Below are positions 6,824 to 7,559 of a stretch of DNA of 7,559 nucleotides, in pieces. Under the pieces are notes generated by a model. That model made no database searches and was not told the DNA's origin. It saw only the letters and a program-made list of their open reading frames with translations. The position numbers were made by a program, and so were the translations under genes. The number at the start of each line of letters is the position of its first letter. The stretch's first letter is position 1. The stretch is from DASYDU01 sp036499445 (GTDB lineage: Bacteria; Planctomycetota; Planctomycetia; Pirellulales; Lacipirellulaceae), in the NCBI GenBank assembly GCA_036499445.1, contig DASYDU010000266.1, positions 1 through 7,559 on the forward strand, given 5' to 3'.

Positions 6824-7559
6824 CTAGCGCGTGGGAGCCCAGGCCGGGGCGGCTGCCTCGGAGTCGGCGGCTCGATCAGGCGACCAGTCGGGCTCTTTCC
6901 GATTCGCGGCACGGTCGGTAGGCAGCGTCTGACGGGATTGTTCAGACGGTGGCGACGCAACGAGTGGCTGCGGCGACAAATCGACTGGTGCTGGGATTGA
7001 TTGTGCCATTGGGATCGACTGTGTGGCGGTCCGCCAACCGGAACTGGCTATACTTTGGCGTGACGGCTGGTCGAGTGGTCTGTCTGGTCGAGCCACTTGC
7101 CAGCCGCTCTCACGGATGGCGCTTTGCGACGACGAGGCCGGCGAAACGCTGCGGTCGACGATTTGGGCGGTACGCTCACTCGTGGGCAATTCCGACTGCG
7201 GAGCCGAGGAAAACTCGCTCTCCCGACCCAGATCGACCGTCGCGTGGGCTAAGATTTTGCCGCCACTTTCGGGCAGCAGCCGGACCCAGAGCTCCAGGGG
7301 CCGATTCGTTGGTACACTCGGTGGCAGTTGCAGCGGGAATTCGAGCTGCGGGACGTCGGACGATTTGACTACCGCCTGCGAAAGGTCCTCCGACCCGAAG
7401 TCCCATCGCGCGAGGTTTGATGCTCGAGGGTCACCGCTCGGATCGACGACCATTAGCGATAGGTGGCCACGGAAATCGGCTGGAGCCCCGCTGGCAAGTT
7501 CCGATTTGACATCGACGAGCACGTGCGGGCTGCTGCTCTGGTCGTCAACTAAGACTTTT
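6824..7559 (-). CDS. Unrecognised protein with beta-rich domain and disordered tail (5' end missing)
   Basis: The frame is open to the window edge, so the true start is upstream; 244 residues are visible, ending in TAG at 6826-6824. Residues about 1-110 look like a compact, probably beta-rich domain with a hydrophobic pattern: VLVDVKSEL, HLSLMVVD, LARWDFGSEDL, and LELWVRLLPESGGKILAHATVDLG. Residues from about 115 onward are rich in Ser, Pro, Arg, Gln and Ala and are probably disordered. Tryptophans recur there in short similar contexts: SGWQVARPDRP, SGWRTATQ, PDWSPDR, and PAWAPTR at the very end. I do not recognise a characterised family; the LARWDF and LELWVRLL phrases remind me of hypothetical planctomycete proteins. 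No catalytic motif, membrane segment or signal peptide is visible in this part. It is 68 bases upstream of oleC, and the promoter in that gap suggests separate transcription. It is not OleA or OleB. Confidence 0.75.
   Translation of the reverse strand, partial: KVLVDDQSSSPHVLVDVKSELASGAPADFRGHLSLMVVDPSGDPRASNLARWDFGSEDLSQAVVKSSDVPQLEFPLQLPPSVPTNRPLELWVRLLPESGGKILAHATVDLGRESEFSSAPQSELPTSERTAQIVDRSVSPASSSQSAIRESGWQVARPDRPLDQPSRQSIASSGWRTATQSIPMAQSIPAPVDLSPQPLVASPPSEQSRQTLPTDRAANRKEPDWSPDRAADSEAAAPAWAPTR

Overview
The window is GC-rich DNA in which every convincing gene lies on the minus strand, so transcription runs from position 7559 towards position 1. In that order it holds the 3' part of an unrecognised gene (7559 to 6824), oleC (6755 to 4929), oleD (4929 to 3916), aspS (3825 to 2053), a secreted thioredoxin-fold protein gene (1966 to 1229) and the first 406 codons of hom (1218 to 1). 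I see no rRNA, tRNA, CRISPR array, transposase or replication origin. No stretch longer than about 90 bases lies outside a gene.

The likely source is a member of the Planctomycetota. This is inferred from the OleC/OleD pair, known from several planctomycetes, from a secreted redox-inactive thioredoxin-fold protein with a long Ala/Pro/Lys linker, from an unrecognised protein with an aromatic core and a disordered Pro/Ser/Arg tail, and from the scarcity of strong Shine-Dalgarno sites. No marker gene in the window settles it.

Layout. (1) 6824-7559: C-terminal part of an unknown protein. (2) 3916-6791: a two-gene unit with its own promoter. OleC (beta-lactone synthetase) and OleD (NADPH-dependent 2-alkyl-3-oxoalkanoate reductase) overlap by one base. 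They catalyse two consecutive steps of long-chain olefin/beta-lactone synthesis: OleD makes the beta-hydroxy acid and OleC closes it to a beta-lactone. OleA (condensing enzyme) and OleB (beta-lactone decarboxylase) are not in the window. (3) 2053-3825: aspartyl-tRNA synthetase, with residues typical of the non-discriminating form. (4) 1-2018: a well-formed sigma-70-type promoter followed by the thioredoxin-fold gene and hom 10 bases apart, likely one operon.

The most unusual points are a 71-base palindromic element built from 7-base units that sits in frame inside oleC and adds about 24 residues beside the A7/A8 region; an oleC promoter whose predicted start site falls almost on the ATG (a probable leaderless mRNA) with a perfect dyad over its -10 box; and a TlpA-like protein that has lost both active-site cysteines and is tightly linked to hom.
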